DNA of 33,212 nucleotides from assembly GCA_902534685.1 (NCBI GenBank), contig CACAQP010000008.1:1-33212 (forward strand). The letters are read 5' to 3'. Below are positions 1 through 7,554 of the stretch, piece by piece. The stretch comes from an uncultured Prochlorococcus sp. (GTDB lineage: Bacteria; Cyanobacteriota; Cyanobacteriia; PCC-6307; Cyanobiaceae). The stretch's first letter is position 1. Each line of letters starts with the position of its first letter. A program made the translations under genes and the position numbers. The notes under the pieces were generated by a model. That model saw only the letters and a program-made list of their open reading frames with translations. It made no database searches and was not told the DNA's origin.

Positions 1-340
1 ACAAGTTTTGACAGAAGCTAATGAAAAATCATTTGATGATTCTATCCTTTTGAATACTTCAGGTGAACTTTGTTGTGGAAGTACATTTAATCTTCTAATT
101 AAAAGAAATAATCAATGGATAACTCCTAGAAAAGAGAGCGGCTGTTTAGAGGGGATTATGATTTCTAAGGCTTTAAAATTGAAAATTGTAAAAGAAAAAT
201 TAATTCCTCCAGAATTTCAAAATGATGACATAATAATTGCAATTAATAGCTTATCTTGCAGACAAATTAATCAAGTTAATGATTTAAAGCTTAAACCTAA
301 ATTCGATCCAATTTATTTTTGGGATTTATTGTATAGTTGA
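1..340 (+). CDS. Class IV aminotransferase, aminodeoxychorismate lyase-like (5'-truncated)
   Basis: The reading frame is open from the left edge (codons in phase with base 2) and stops at 338-340, so only the C-terminal ~112 residues are present. The visible part has the fold-type IV PLP-enzyme core: NTSGELCCGSTFNLLI, where the GSTFNL strand normally binds the PLP phosphate, followed by WITPRKESGCLEGIM, matching the 'TPPL..GCL.GI.R' block of PabC/IlvE proteins. PabC releases pyruvate from 4-amino-4-deoxychorismate to give p-aminobenzoate for folate. A branched-chain or D-amino-acid aminotransferase cannot be excluded from the C-terminus alone, but the short length and the lineage favour the PabC-like assignment. 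The end overlaps convergent cobA by 28 bp. The TTG at base 8 is an internal Leu codon, not a start. Confidence 0.75.
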   Translation, partial: QVLTEANEKSFDDSILLNTSGELCCGSTFNLLIKRNNQWITPRKESGCLEGIMISKALKLKIVKEKLIPPEFQNDDIIIAINSLSCRQINQVNDLKLKPKFDPIYFWDLLYS

Positions 341-1128
341 ACTTTATTAATATCTGGTAAATAGACATCAGATACTTTAGTTATATTGTTATTAACCTTA
401 AATTCAACAATTTTTCCAATAATGATAATTGAGGGAGCTGAAAATTCTTTATCTTTGATTTTATGTGGAAGATTATATAAGTTCTCTATCAAACATTTTT
501 GATTTTTTAAAGTAGCTTCTTGAATCACAGCGCATTTCGTATTCTTATCTAAACCACCTAGAATTAATTCTTCAACAATATATTCAATATTTTTTATACC
601 CATAAAAATTACTAAGCTATCTGATGATTTAGCTAAATCTCTCCAATTCACTGTCTTTTTTTCCTTATCTACACGCTCATGTCCAGTGACAAAAGTTACG
701 GAACTAGCAGCATCTCTATGGGTTAATGGAATACCAAAATATGTGGGGGCAGCTATCCCAGAAGTAATACCAGGAACGATTTCAACTGAAATTCCATTTT
801 TTTCTAAAATCGATACCTCTTCACCACCTCTAGAAAAAACGAATGGATCTCCCCCTTTAAGCCTTACGACATTTTTGCCTTCTTTTGCCAATTTCAAAAT
901 AAGAGCATTAGTTTCAGCCTGAGGTACAGAACACTTCCCAGCTCTTTTACCTACATGGAAAATTTCTGTATTTTTTCCTGCCTCTTTAGTTATTTCATCA
1001 GGAATTAAAGCATCATGAACTAATGCATCACAATTTTTTATTAGGCGCAAAGCTTTAAGAGTTAAAAGCTCAGGGTCACCAGGACCTGCTCCAACTAAAT
1101 AAACAATGCCGGGCACAATAATCTCCAT
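313..1128 (-). CDS. cobA: Uroporphyrinogen-III C-methyltransferase
   Basis: This is the single-domain SUMT that methylates uroporphyrinogen III at C2 and C7 with SAM to give precorrin-2, the branch point to sirohaem and cobalamin. All family blocks are present in order: VGAGPGDPELLT (residues 12-23), VVRLKGGDPFVFSRGGEE (87-104), VPGITSG (118-124), PLTHRDAASS (134-143) and a downstream FMGIKN segment. At 271 residues it has the usual length of the free-standing CobA, with no fused CysG dehydrogenase or HemD domain. I chose the ATG at 1126-1128; the frame can be opened two codons earlier at a TTG (1134), but ATG puts the glycine-rich loop at the normal distance. Its 3' end overlaps the aminotransferase convergently; an MFS gene starts divergently about 45 bp away. 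Confidence 0.93.
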   Translation of the reverse strand: MEIIVPGIVYLVGAGPGDPELLTLKALRLIKNCDALVHDALIPDEITKEAGKNTEIFHVGKRAGKCSVPQAETNALILKLAKEGKNVVRLKGGDPFVFSRGGEEVSILEKNGISVEIVPGITSGIAAPTYFGIPLTHRDAASSVTFVTGHERVDKEKKTVNWRDLAKSSDSLVIFMGIKNIEYIVEELILGGLDKNTKCAVIQEATLKNQKCLIENLYNLPHKIKDKEFSAPSIIIIGKIVEFKVNNNITKVSDVYLPDINKVQLYNKSQK

Positions 1129-1173
1129 TAACAAGTATGGTAGTAAAAGTGAATTGCAATGAAGGTAAATATT

Positions 1174-2442
1174 ATGAAAGAAAGTTTATTAAAACCAAAT
1201 AAAAAATTTATTCTCCTTAGTGCGTTTATCACTCTTCTAAATGATCGTTTAAGTGAAAGTATACTGTTACCTATTTTACCCTCTTTTGTTTTACTTTTTG
1301 ATTCTAAAGCAAGTACATATGGTTTATTATCCTGCACTTATCAATTAGCTCAATTTACAGCTTCTCCTTTTATAGGACTTATGAGTGATAGATATGGAAG
1401 AAGACCTGTCACTCTTTTTTGTATCACTGGTTCAGTAATAGGTATATCAATTTTATCTTTTACAGTTCTTTTTAATTGGTCAAATTCAATAGCCTCTATC
1501 CCGTTATTTTTATTGTTTTTAGCGAGACTAATTGACGGTTTAAGTGGAGGGACTGCAGCTACTGCAACAACAATTCTTGCAGATATTTCAAGCCCTGAAA
1601 AAAGAGCAAAAACATTTGGACTTATTGGTGTAGCTTTTGGTTTAAGTTTTTTCTTAGGAAATATTTTTGTTGTAATTTTTGCAAGAAATACAAATAATAA
1701 TTTTATTATTCCAGTTTTGATAGCCTCAATCATTCCAATAATAAATTTTCTCCTTGTATTTTTTTACTTACCAGAAACCAAGCCCAATAGTGAATCAAAT
1801 AAATCAAAAACTATTTTTAAAAACCCTTTAAAAGCTCTATTTACAGTTTTCAAAGAAGAAAAGATTAAAAAATTATCATTAGCTTTTTTTATTTACTTTA
1901 TTGCTTTTACTGGATTGACCAATATCCTGATATTTTTCCTTCAAGAATCTTTAAACTGGACGACCAAAGCATCAAGTGGAACTCTTGTTGTAGTAGGAAT
2001 CATTGCAATTATCGTTCAGGGAGGATTAATTGGGCCTCTGGTAAAGAAATTTGGCGAAATGCGATTAACACTCATCGGGTCAGGCTTTATTCTTGTGGCA
2101 TGTGCTCTTTTAATAACTGCTCCAAAAGCAAATGCGACAATTAATATTTATTCAGCTGTTTCATTTTTAGCCGTTGGGGCAGGTTTAATTACGCCCACGT
2201 TAAGAGCACTAATATCTAAGAAATTAAACGTTGATGAACAAGGGTCAATTTTAAGTAACCTTCAGGGTCTTCAGAGTCTTGGAGGAGTTTTAGGAATTGC
2301 AATGGCCGGAAGGGTTTATGATAGTTTTGGTCCTAAATCGCCTTTTATAGCTGGTTCCGTTATTTTACTTTTCATGATATATCTTATTGCAGAGGGTAAA
2401 AATAATAATTCTTTTAAAAATCAAAAATTAAAAGTTTTTTAA
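1174..2442 (+). CDS. Major facilitator superfamily transporter (drug/metabolite exporter-like)
   Basis: An integral membrane protein of ~422 residues with about a dozen hydrophobic segments. The cytoplasmic loop between helices 2 and 3 carries the MFS signature GLMSDRYGRRP (residues 68-78 from this start), and the first helix region has the N-D-R charges often seen in DHA1-type (TetA-like) antiporters. A central loop rich in Lys/Asn separates two six-helix halves. The substrate cannot be read from sequence; proton-driven export is an inference from family. Two ATGs are possible: 1159 and 1174. I chose 1174 because GAAGG (1161-1165) lies 8 bp upstream, a fair Shine-Dalgarno site. The stop and the ppk start share one base (TAATG, 2440-2444), so translation of the two is probably coupled. 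Confidence 0.85.
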   Translation: MKESLLKPNKKFILLSAFITLLNDRLSESILLPILPSFVLLFDSKASTYGLLSCTYQLAQFTASPFIGLMSDRYGRRPVTLFCITGSVIGISILSFTVLFNWSNSIASIPLFLLFLARLIDGLSGGTAATATTILADISSPEKRAKTFGLIGVAFGLSFFLGNIFVVIFARNTNNNFIIPVLIASIIPIINFLLVFFYLPETKPNSESNKSKTIFKNPLKALFTVFKEEKIKKLSLAFFIYFIAFTGLTNILIFFLQESLNWTTKASSGTLVVVGIIAIIVQGGLIGPLVKKFGEMRLTLIGSGFILVACALLITAPKANATINIYSAVSFLAVGAGLITPTLRALISKKLNVDEQGSILSNLQGLQSLGGVLGIAMAGRVYDSFGPKSPFIAGSVILLFMIYLIAEGKNNNSFKNQKLKVF

Positions 2443-4520
2443 TGAAAAGCCAGACTGATGTTTTTATTAATAGAGAATTAAGTTGGATTGAATTCAATAA
2501 AAGAGTTCTCCTTACTGGTATGGAAAAGGAGTACAAAATTCTAGATAAAGTGAAATTTTGTTCCATTTTCAGTAATAATCTTGATGAGTTTTTTATGGTA
2601 AGAGTAGCTTCATTAAAGGCTCAAGTTGAAGCAGAAATTACTAAAAAAAGTATAGACGGACTTACCCCTAAAGAGCAGTTAAAAAAAATCAATAATGAAA
2701 TAAAAAAGTTAACTATTCTCCAAGAAAACTATGTAAATAATGAATTAAAAAATGAATTAAAAGAAAAAGGTGTAATTTTAAAAAAATATAAGGACCTAAG
2801 TGAAAATCAGAGAAATTGGTGTAATAACTTCTATACAACATCTATTTTCCCTTTATTAACTCCATTAGTTGTTGATCCAGCACATCCATTTCCTTTTATA
2901 AGTAATTTAAGTCTAAATTTAGCAGCTTTAATAAAGGATGAGGAGGATTCTAAAAATCAGTTTGTAAGAGTAAAAATACCAACAAAAAATATACACCGAT
3001 TTATACGAATTCCCAATGAAATTAATCAACTTAGTGATGAAAGTTCTCACTATTTCATAAGTGTTGAAGATTTAATTGGGAATAATATAAATACTTTATT
3101 TAACGGAATGGAATGTATAAATTACTCTTTTTTTAGAGTGACAAGAGATGCAGATTTAGAATTAAAAGAACTTGAAGCTGATGATCTACTTTTAGCTGTT
3201 GAACAAAGTTTGCAAAAAAGAAGATTAGGTGGAGACGTAGTTAGATTAGAAGTGGAGTCAGATATGCCAAAAAATATTCTAAAGTTACTTATTGAAAGTA
3301 TCTCAATACATAAAGAATATATATACTTTTGCAAAAGTTTATTAGGCCTAGATGATTTAAATCAGCTTACAAAAATTGATAGAGATGATTTAAAAGAAAA
3401 TCTACTAATTGGAAAAACTCATCCAGAATTAAAACATTTAGATTTGCCTTCAAACAAAAACCTTAATTCTATTTTCAAGATACTTAGAAAAAAAAATATT
3501 CTGCTACATCATCCCTATGACTTATTTAAAACTTCAGTTGAAGAATTTATAAACAGAGCAGCTGATGATCCACTTGTAATGGCTATAAAAATTACTTTAT
3601 ATCGAGTTTCCCAAGATTCCCCTATCATTGCAGCTTTAATAAGAGCTGCAGAGAATGGGAAAGAAGTAATGACTCTTGTTGAACTAAAAGCAAGATTTGA
3701 TGAAGACAATAATATTCAATGGGCAAAACAACTTGAACAAGCTGGAGTACATGTTGTATATGGAATCATCGGATTAAAAACACATACAAAAATTGCCATT
3801 GTAGTAAGAAAGGAGAAAGGACGATTAAGGAATTACTTCCATATTGGAACAGGAAATTATAACTCTAATACTTCAAAGTTTTATACAGATTTAGGATTAC
3901 TTTCAACGGATCCTGATATTGCATCTGATTTACTTGAGTTATTTAACTACTTATCTGGTTTTTCTAAACAAAAAAGTTATCAAAAGTTATTAGTTTCTCC
4001 CTCATCGATGAGAGAGAAATTTATATTTCTGATAAAGAGAGAAATTAAAAATGCAGAGGAAGGCAAAAAAGCCGAAATAATCGCAAAAATGAATTCTTTA
4101 GTAGACCCAGAAATAATTAAACTTCTTTATTTAGCTTCTGACTCAGGTGTAAAAATTAGCCTCATCATAAGAGGTATTTGTTGCCTATATCCCCAAAGAA
4201 AAAATTTAAGTGAAAATATTAAAGTTATAAGCATTATTGGCCATTTTCTTGAACACTCAAGAATTTTTTGGTTTTGTAATAACGGGGATAATGAGATTTT
4301 TATAGGGAGTGCAGATTGGATGAGAAGAAATCTTGATAGAAGAATAGAAGCTATTACTCCTGTAGAGGATTATGAATTGAAATCTAAAATATACTCGCTT
4401 TTGCAAACCTACCTCAAAGATAATTACTTTTCTTGGATAATGAAAGAGGATGGTTCTTATGAAAAATATCCATTAGATTCGACAAAAAATCGTTCACAAA
4501 TTGATTTGATAGAAAAATAA
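2442..4520 (+). CDS. ppk: Polyphosphate kinase 1
   Basis: PPK1 reversibly transfers the ATP gamma-phosphate to inorganic polyphosphate. The 692 residues match the family length (~690). The N-terminal domain begins NRELSWIEFNKRVL (residues 6-19), with the usual NNLDEFFMVRVASLKAQV helix and DPAHPFPFISNLSLNLA. The two phospholipase-D-like C-terminal domains carry the catalytic histidines: His448 in KTHTKIAIVVR, the expected autophosphorylated residue, and His605 in FLEHSRIFWF; HIGTGNYN, the SADWMRRNLDRRIE motif and the Arg of KARFDEDNN are also intact. It is read from the last base of the MFS gene. Polyphosphate is an energy and phosphate store in oligotrophic picocyanobacteria; no pho-box-like operator is evident because the gene has no upstream gap of its own. 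Confidence 0.97.
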   Translation: MKSQTDVFINRELSWIEFNKRVLLTGMEKEYKILDKVKFCSIFSNNLDEFFMVRVASLKAQVEAEITKKSIDGLTPKEQLKKINNEIKKLTILQENYVNNELKNELKEKGVILKKYKDLSENQRNWCNNFYTTSIFPLLTPLVVDPAHPFPFISNLSLNLAALIKDEEDSKNQFVRVKIPTKNIHRFIRIPNEINQLSDESSHYFISVEDLIGNNINTLFNGMECINYSFFRVTRDADLELKELEADDLLLAVEQSLQKRRLGGDVVRLEVESDMPKNILKLLIESISIHKEYIYFCKSLLGLDDLNQLTKIDRDDLKENLLIGKTHPELKHLDLPSNKNLNSIFKILRKKNILLHHPYDLFKTSVEEFINRAADDPLVMAIKITLYRVSQDSPIIAALIRAAENGKEVMTLVELKARFDEDNNIQWAKQLEQAGVHVVYGIIGLKTHTKIAIVVRKEKGRLRNYFHIGTGNYNSNTSKFYTDLGLLSTDPDIASDLLELFNYLSGFSKQKSYQKLLVSPSSMREKFIFLIKREIKNAEEGKKAEIIAKMNSLVDPEIIKLLYLASDSGVKISLIIRGICCLYPQRKNLSENIKVISIIGHFLEHSRIFWFCNNGDNEIFIGSADWMRRNLDRRIEAITPVEDYELKSKIYSLLQTYLKDNYFSWIMKEDGSYEKYPLDSTKNRSQIDLIEK

Positions 4521-4622
4521 AAAGAATATTGATTTTTATAACATTTAAAAAAAATACTTAATATTTTAAAATTTTTTTTATTTTTTTAAAAGGCTTTCAT
4601 ATCAATAGATTTCAAGAAATTG

Positions 4623-4646
4623 AGACAAAATAATAGTTTTTTGTCT
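4623..4646 (+). other. Inverted repeat between ppk and the sigma factor gene
   Basis: AGACAAAA (4623-4630) and TTTTGTCT (4639-4646) form a perfect 8-bp stem around an 8-base loop, followed by TTAAAG rather than a true T-run. It lies about 100 bp after the ppk stop and 84 bp before the sigma start. It could be a weak terminator for ppk or a hairpin in the sigma mRNA leader. The rest of 4521-4729 is A/T homopolymer-rich with no ORF or RNA gene that I can see. Confidence 0.3.
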
Positions 4647-4715
4647 TTAAAGTTTCAACGTAAAAGTAGTTTTTATTTCGATTTCAGTGCTAGCTTTTTA
4701 AAAAATCCACTATTT

Positions 4716-4721
4716 AGGAGG
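4716..4721 (+). promoter_or_regulatory. Strong Shine-Dalgarno site for the sigma factor
   Basis: AGGAGG, an exact anti-SD match, sits 8 bases before the ATG at 4730 (5 bases before a GTG at 4727). It decides the start in favour of ATG 4730 and is unusually strong among the genes here, most of which have weak or no SD. Confidence 0.7.
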
Positions 4722-4729
4722 CCAGGGTG

Positions 4730-5749
4730 ATGGGGATCCCTCTGGAATCTGCAAAGAGCTCTTCAGATAATAATTTTGATGAGCCAAGATTACCAAACAC
4801 TGCGGGCAAATCTCGCAAATCGAAATCCAGTCTAACTGCAAAACAACGCCAAAAAAAATCTGGGAGACTCGCTTCAGATTCTATTGGTTATTACTTAAGT
4901 AGCATTGGTAGAGTACCTCTTTTGACTCCAGCAGAGGAAATAGAGCTAGCTCATCATGTTCAAAACATGAAAAAGCTACTACAAATTCCTGAAACCGATA
5001 GAACTCAACGAAATCTTTATCAAATTAAGATTGGTAAAAGATCCAGAGATAGAATGATGGCAGCTAATTTAAGACTAGTTGTCTCCGTCGCAAAAAAATA
5101 CCAAAACCAAGGTCTTGAATTGTTGGACCTTGTCCAGGAAGGTGCTATTGGCCTTGAAAGAGCTGTAGATAAATTTGATCCTGCAATGGGATATAAATTC
5201 TCAACTTATGCTTATTGGTGGATTAGGCAAGGAATGACAAGAGCCATTGATAACAGTGCAAGAACAATCCGCTTGCCTATTCATATAAGTGAAAAACTAT
5301 CCAAAATGCGAAGAGTATCTAGAGAATTGTCACATAAATTTGGTAGACAACCAACCAGATTGGAAATGGCAACTGAGATGGGAATTGATCAAAAAGATTT
5401 AGAAGATTTAATTTCGCAAAGTGCTCCCTGCGCCTCCCTAGATGCTCATGCAAGAGGAGAAGAAGACAGAAGTACTCTTGGTGAACTAATACCTGATCCA
5501 AATTGCGAAGAACCTATGGAAGGTATGGATAGAACAATTCAAAAAGAGCATTTGGGAACTTGGCTGTCTCAATTAAATGAAAGAGAACAAAAAATCATGA
5601 AACTAAGATTTGGCCTAGATGGAGAAGAACCATTAACGCTAGCTGAAATAGGGAGACAAATTAATGTTTCACGAGAAAGAGTAAGGCAACTAGAAGCCAA
5701 AGCAATATTAAAGCTTAGAGTAATGACAACTCATCAAAAAGCAGCTTAA
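4730..5749 (+). CDS. RNA polymerase sigma factor, group 2 sigma-70 (RpoD/SigA family)
   Basis: Directs core RNA polymerase to promoters. Regions run in order: a Ser/Lys-rich N-terminus, region 1.2 (DSIGYYLSSIGRVPLLTPAE, about residues 50-69), region 2 with AANLRLVVSVAKKYQNQGLE, DLVQEGAIGLERAVDKFDP and the -10 melting/recognition helix FSTYAYWWIRQGMTRAI, region 3 (RLPIHISEKLSKMRR) and region 4.2 with the -35 helix-turn-helix LAEIGRQINVSRERVRQLE near the C-terminus. At 339 residues it lacks the long acidic region 1.1 of the principal sigma and has the size of cyanobacterial group 2 factors, which are used for stress, diel or nutrient responses. Which numbered paralogue it is cannot be told from this window. 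The strong SD fixes the start. A kinase gene follows after 5 bp. Confidence 0.93.
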   Translation: MGIPLESAKSSSDNNFDEPRLPNTAGKSRKSKSSLTAKQRQKKSGRLASDSIGYYLSSIGRVPLLTPAEEIELAHHVQNMKKLLQIPETDRTQRNLYQIKIGKRSRDRMMAANLRLVVSVAKKYQNQGLELLDLVQEGAIGLERAVDKFDPAMGYKFSTYAYWWIRQGMTRAIDNSARTIRLPIHISEKLSKMRRVSRELSHKFGRQPTRLEMATEMGIDQKDLEDLISQSAPCASLDAHARGEEDRSTLGELIPDPNCEEPMEGMDRTIQKEHLGTWLSQLNEREQKIMKLRFGLDGEEPLTLAEIGRQINVSRERVRQLEAKAILKLRVMTTHQKAA

Positions 5750-5754
5750 GAAAA

Positions 5755-6396
5755 TTGATAAAATTTAGCGGAATTTTATTTTATTTATTTTCAATTTTTT
5801 TAATATCAATAGTTTTTAAAAGATTTAAAGAAAATAGCAGCGAAATTGTCAGAAAAATAATACATATTGGAGTAGGACCATTAATTCCGATTGCAAAATT
5901 TTTAAAGATTGATCAAGATGCAGCTCTTATTTTTACAGGAATTGTTTCGTTAATAGTTTTCATCAATTATGCTTATAGACTATTTCCAACAATCGAAGAT
6001 GTTGAGAGAAAGAGTTATGGAACATTATTTTACTGTCTAAGTTTATTTTGTTTGATTTATCTATTCTGGGATAAAGATCCTTATGCATTAATTACTGGAT
6101 TTTTTGTAATGACTTTTGGTGATGGATTAGCTGGTTTAATAGGAAAAAGCTTTAACTCAAAGAGTTGGATTTTTTTTAAACAAAAAAAATCTTTATTTGG
6201 GACTATGACAATGTTTTTAACAAGCTTAGTAGTTGTTTGCTCAATTGGATACGCCCAACAAAATAGTTTAAATTTAAATTATTTTACAATAGCTTTTTTT
6301 GCTACTTTGCTCGAACAATTTAGTGTTTTAGGAATAGATAATTTTATCGTTCCAATTGCTTCTGCATTATTTTTTAATTTTTTCATAACTAACTAA
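5755..6396 (+). CDS. Phytol/polyprenol kinase family membrane protein (VTE5-like)
   Basis: A 213-residue polytopic membrane protein with about six or seven hydrophobic segments. The family signatures are visible: RKIIHIGVGPLIPIAKF near residues 30-46 (the 'RK.vHi..G' block of dolichol/phytol kinases), SYGTLFYCLS, and TFGDGLAGLIGKSFNSKSW then KKSLFGTMTMFL (the CTP-binding 'GD..A...G...K..kS..G' block). These enzymes phosphorylate phytol or polyprenols with CTP; in cyanobacteria the Slr1652-type protein salvages phytol from chlorophyll for tocopherol. That role is inferred from the family. The start is a TTG 6 bp after the sigma stop, with no good SD and no in-frame ATG nearby, so translation may rely on coupling to the sigma gene. 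The 3' end overlaps convergent aroG by 8 bp. Confidence 0.8.
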   Translation: MIKFSGILFYLFSIFLISIVFKRFKENSSEIVRKIIHIGVGPLIPIAKFLKIDQDAALIFTGIVSLIVFINYAYRLFPTIEDVERKSYGTLFYCLSLFCLIYLFWDKDPYALITGFFVMTFGDGLAGLIGKSFNSKSWIFFKQKKSLFGTMTMFLTSLVVVCSIGYAQQNSLNLNYFTIAFFATLLEQFSVLGIDNFIVPIASALFFNFFITN

Positions 6397-7456
6397 TTGA
6401 ATTGTATAAAATAGCGAGTAATTCTTTTGTTGTTTCGATATTTATACATGCATCTGTAATGCTTCTGCCAAACTCAAGATCGTCTTTTTTTAAAAGTTTC
6501 TGATTACCTTCTTTTAAATGACTTTCAAGCATAACTCCTAAAATATTTTTTTCACCATTACTAATTTGCGAAGCTATGTTTTTTAACACTTCAGACTGTT
6601 TTCGAAAATCTTTGTTGGAATTCCCATGACTACAATCAATCATAACTTTATAAGGAAGGTTACATTGCTTTAATTCAGTTGAAATTCTTTGAACATGATG
6701 ATTTTCAAAATTTGGGCCTTTTGAGCCGCCTCTTAAAACTATATGGCCATCTGGATTTCCAGTAGTATTAACAATAGAAGCCATTCCATTTTCATTTACA
6801 CCCAAGAAATGATGAGATTTTGAAGCTGACTGCATTGCATTTATTGCAGTAGTAAAAGAACCATCAGTTCCATTTTTAAAGCCTATTGGCATTGATAATC
6901 CTGATGCCATTTCCCTATGAGTTTGACTTTCAGTCGTCCTCGCGCCTATTGCTGTCCAACTGATCAAATCAGCAATATATTGAGGAACAATTGGATCCAA
7001 TAATTCAGTAGCAGAGGGGATTCCACGAGTTGCAAGATATGAAAGCAAACTTCTTGCGCTTCTTAAACCAGTATTAATATCATAAGAATCATCGAGATGA
7101 GGATCATTTATAAGTCCTTTCCAACCAATAGTAGTTCTTGGTTTCTCAAAATATACTCTCATGATTATTTCTAATTTATCTTTATAAATTTCTCGAAAGT
7201 TTTGAATATAGTTTGAATATTCCTTTGCAGCATCTAGATCATGAATTGAACATGGACCAACAATGACTAAAAGCTTCTGATCATCATGATGCAAAATATT
7301 TTGTATCGATCTTCTTGTTTTAGATACTGTATTAGCAGAGGCGTGGTCTAAGGGTATATCATTATGTAATCTGCTAGGAGGTATTAATGGACGTGTTTCA
7401 ACAACATGTAAATCTGATGTCTTTTCTAAAGCTGAATTATTTGATGATGTCGTCAT
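6389..7456 (-). CDS. aroG: 3-Deoxy-7-phosphoheptulonate synthase (DAHP synthase, class I)
   Basis: Catalyses the first committed step to chorismate: phosphoenolpyruvate plus erythrose 4-phosphate. The 355 residues match AroF/G/H enzymes (~350). Visible motifs are LLVIVGPCSIHD with the metal-ligand Cys (about residues 62-73), MRVYFEKPRTTIGWKGLINDP with substrate-binding Arg/Lys, TELLDPIVPQYIADLISW, GARTTESQTHREMASGLSMPIGFKNGTDG, HIVLRGG, and MIDCSHGNSNKD and GVMLESHLKEG with metal His/Glu. A feedback-sensitive type is likely, but which amino acid inhibits it cannot be read. It converges on the phytol-kinase gene with an 8-bp overlap and starts 97 bp from divergent acnB. Together with aroE in the same window it covers two shikimate-pathway steps, though in separate transcription units. 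Confidence 0.95.
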   Translation of the reverse strand: MTTSSNNSALEKTSDLHVVETRPLIPPSRLHNDIPLDHASANTVSKTRRSIQNILHHDDQKLLVIVGPCSIHDLDAAKEYSNYIQNFREIYKDKLEIIMRVYFEKPRTTIGWKGLINDPHLDDSYDINTGLRSARSLLSYLATRGIPSATELLDPIVPQYIADLISWTAIGARTTESQTHREMASGLSMPIGFKNGTDGSFTTAINAMQSASKSHHFLGVNENGMASIVNTTGNPDGHIVLRGGSKGPNFENHHVQRISTELKQCNLPYKVMIDCSHGNSNKDFRKQSEVLKNIASQISNGEKNILGVMLESHLKEGNQKLLKKDDLEFGRSITDACINIETTKELLAILYNSIS

Positions 7457-7494
7457 TGATTAATTAAGAAGTTTGAATATTTAAAAAAGCATTT

Positions 7495-7554
7495 ATGAAT
7501 ACTCTCCTTTTCAATATTAAAAATAACAATAGATTAGGCATTAAACCTTACTAA
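7495..7554 (+). CDS. Possible 19-codon leader ORF overlapping the acnB start
   Basis: ATG at 7495 opens MNTLLFNIKNNNRLGIKPY and stops at TAA 7552-7554, whose last A is the first base of the acnB ATG (TAATG). It fills most of the acnB leader, and acnB itself has no SD. No SD is seen for the leader ORF either. It could couple translation or be a chance reading frame in AT-rich DNA; the latter is quite possible. Confidence 0.2.
   Translation: MNTLLFNIKNNNRLGIKPY

Noticed and set aside
686-922. 78-residue + strand ORF inside cobA
   Set aside because: It lies antisense to the well-supported cobA frame and has no recognisable features.
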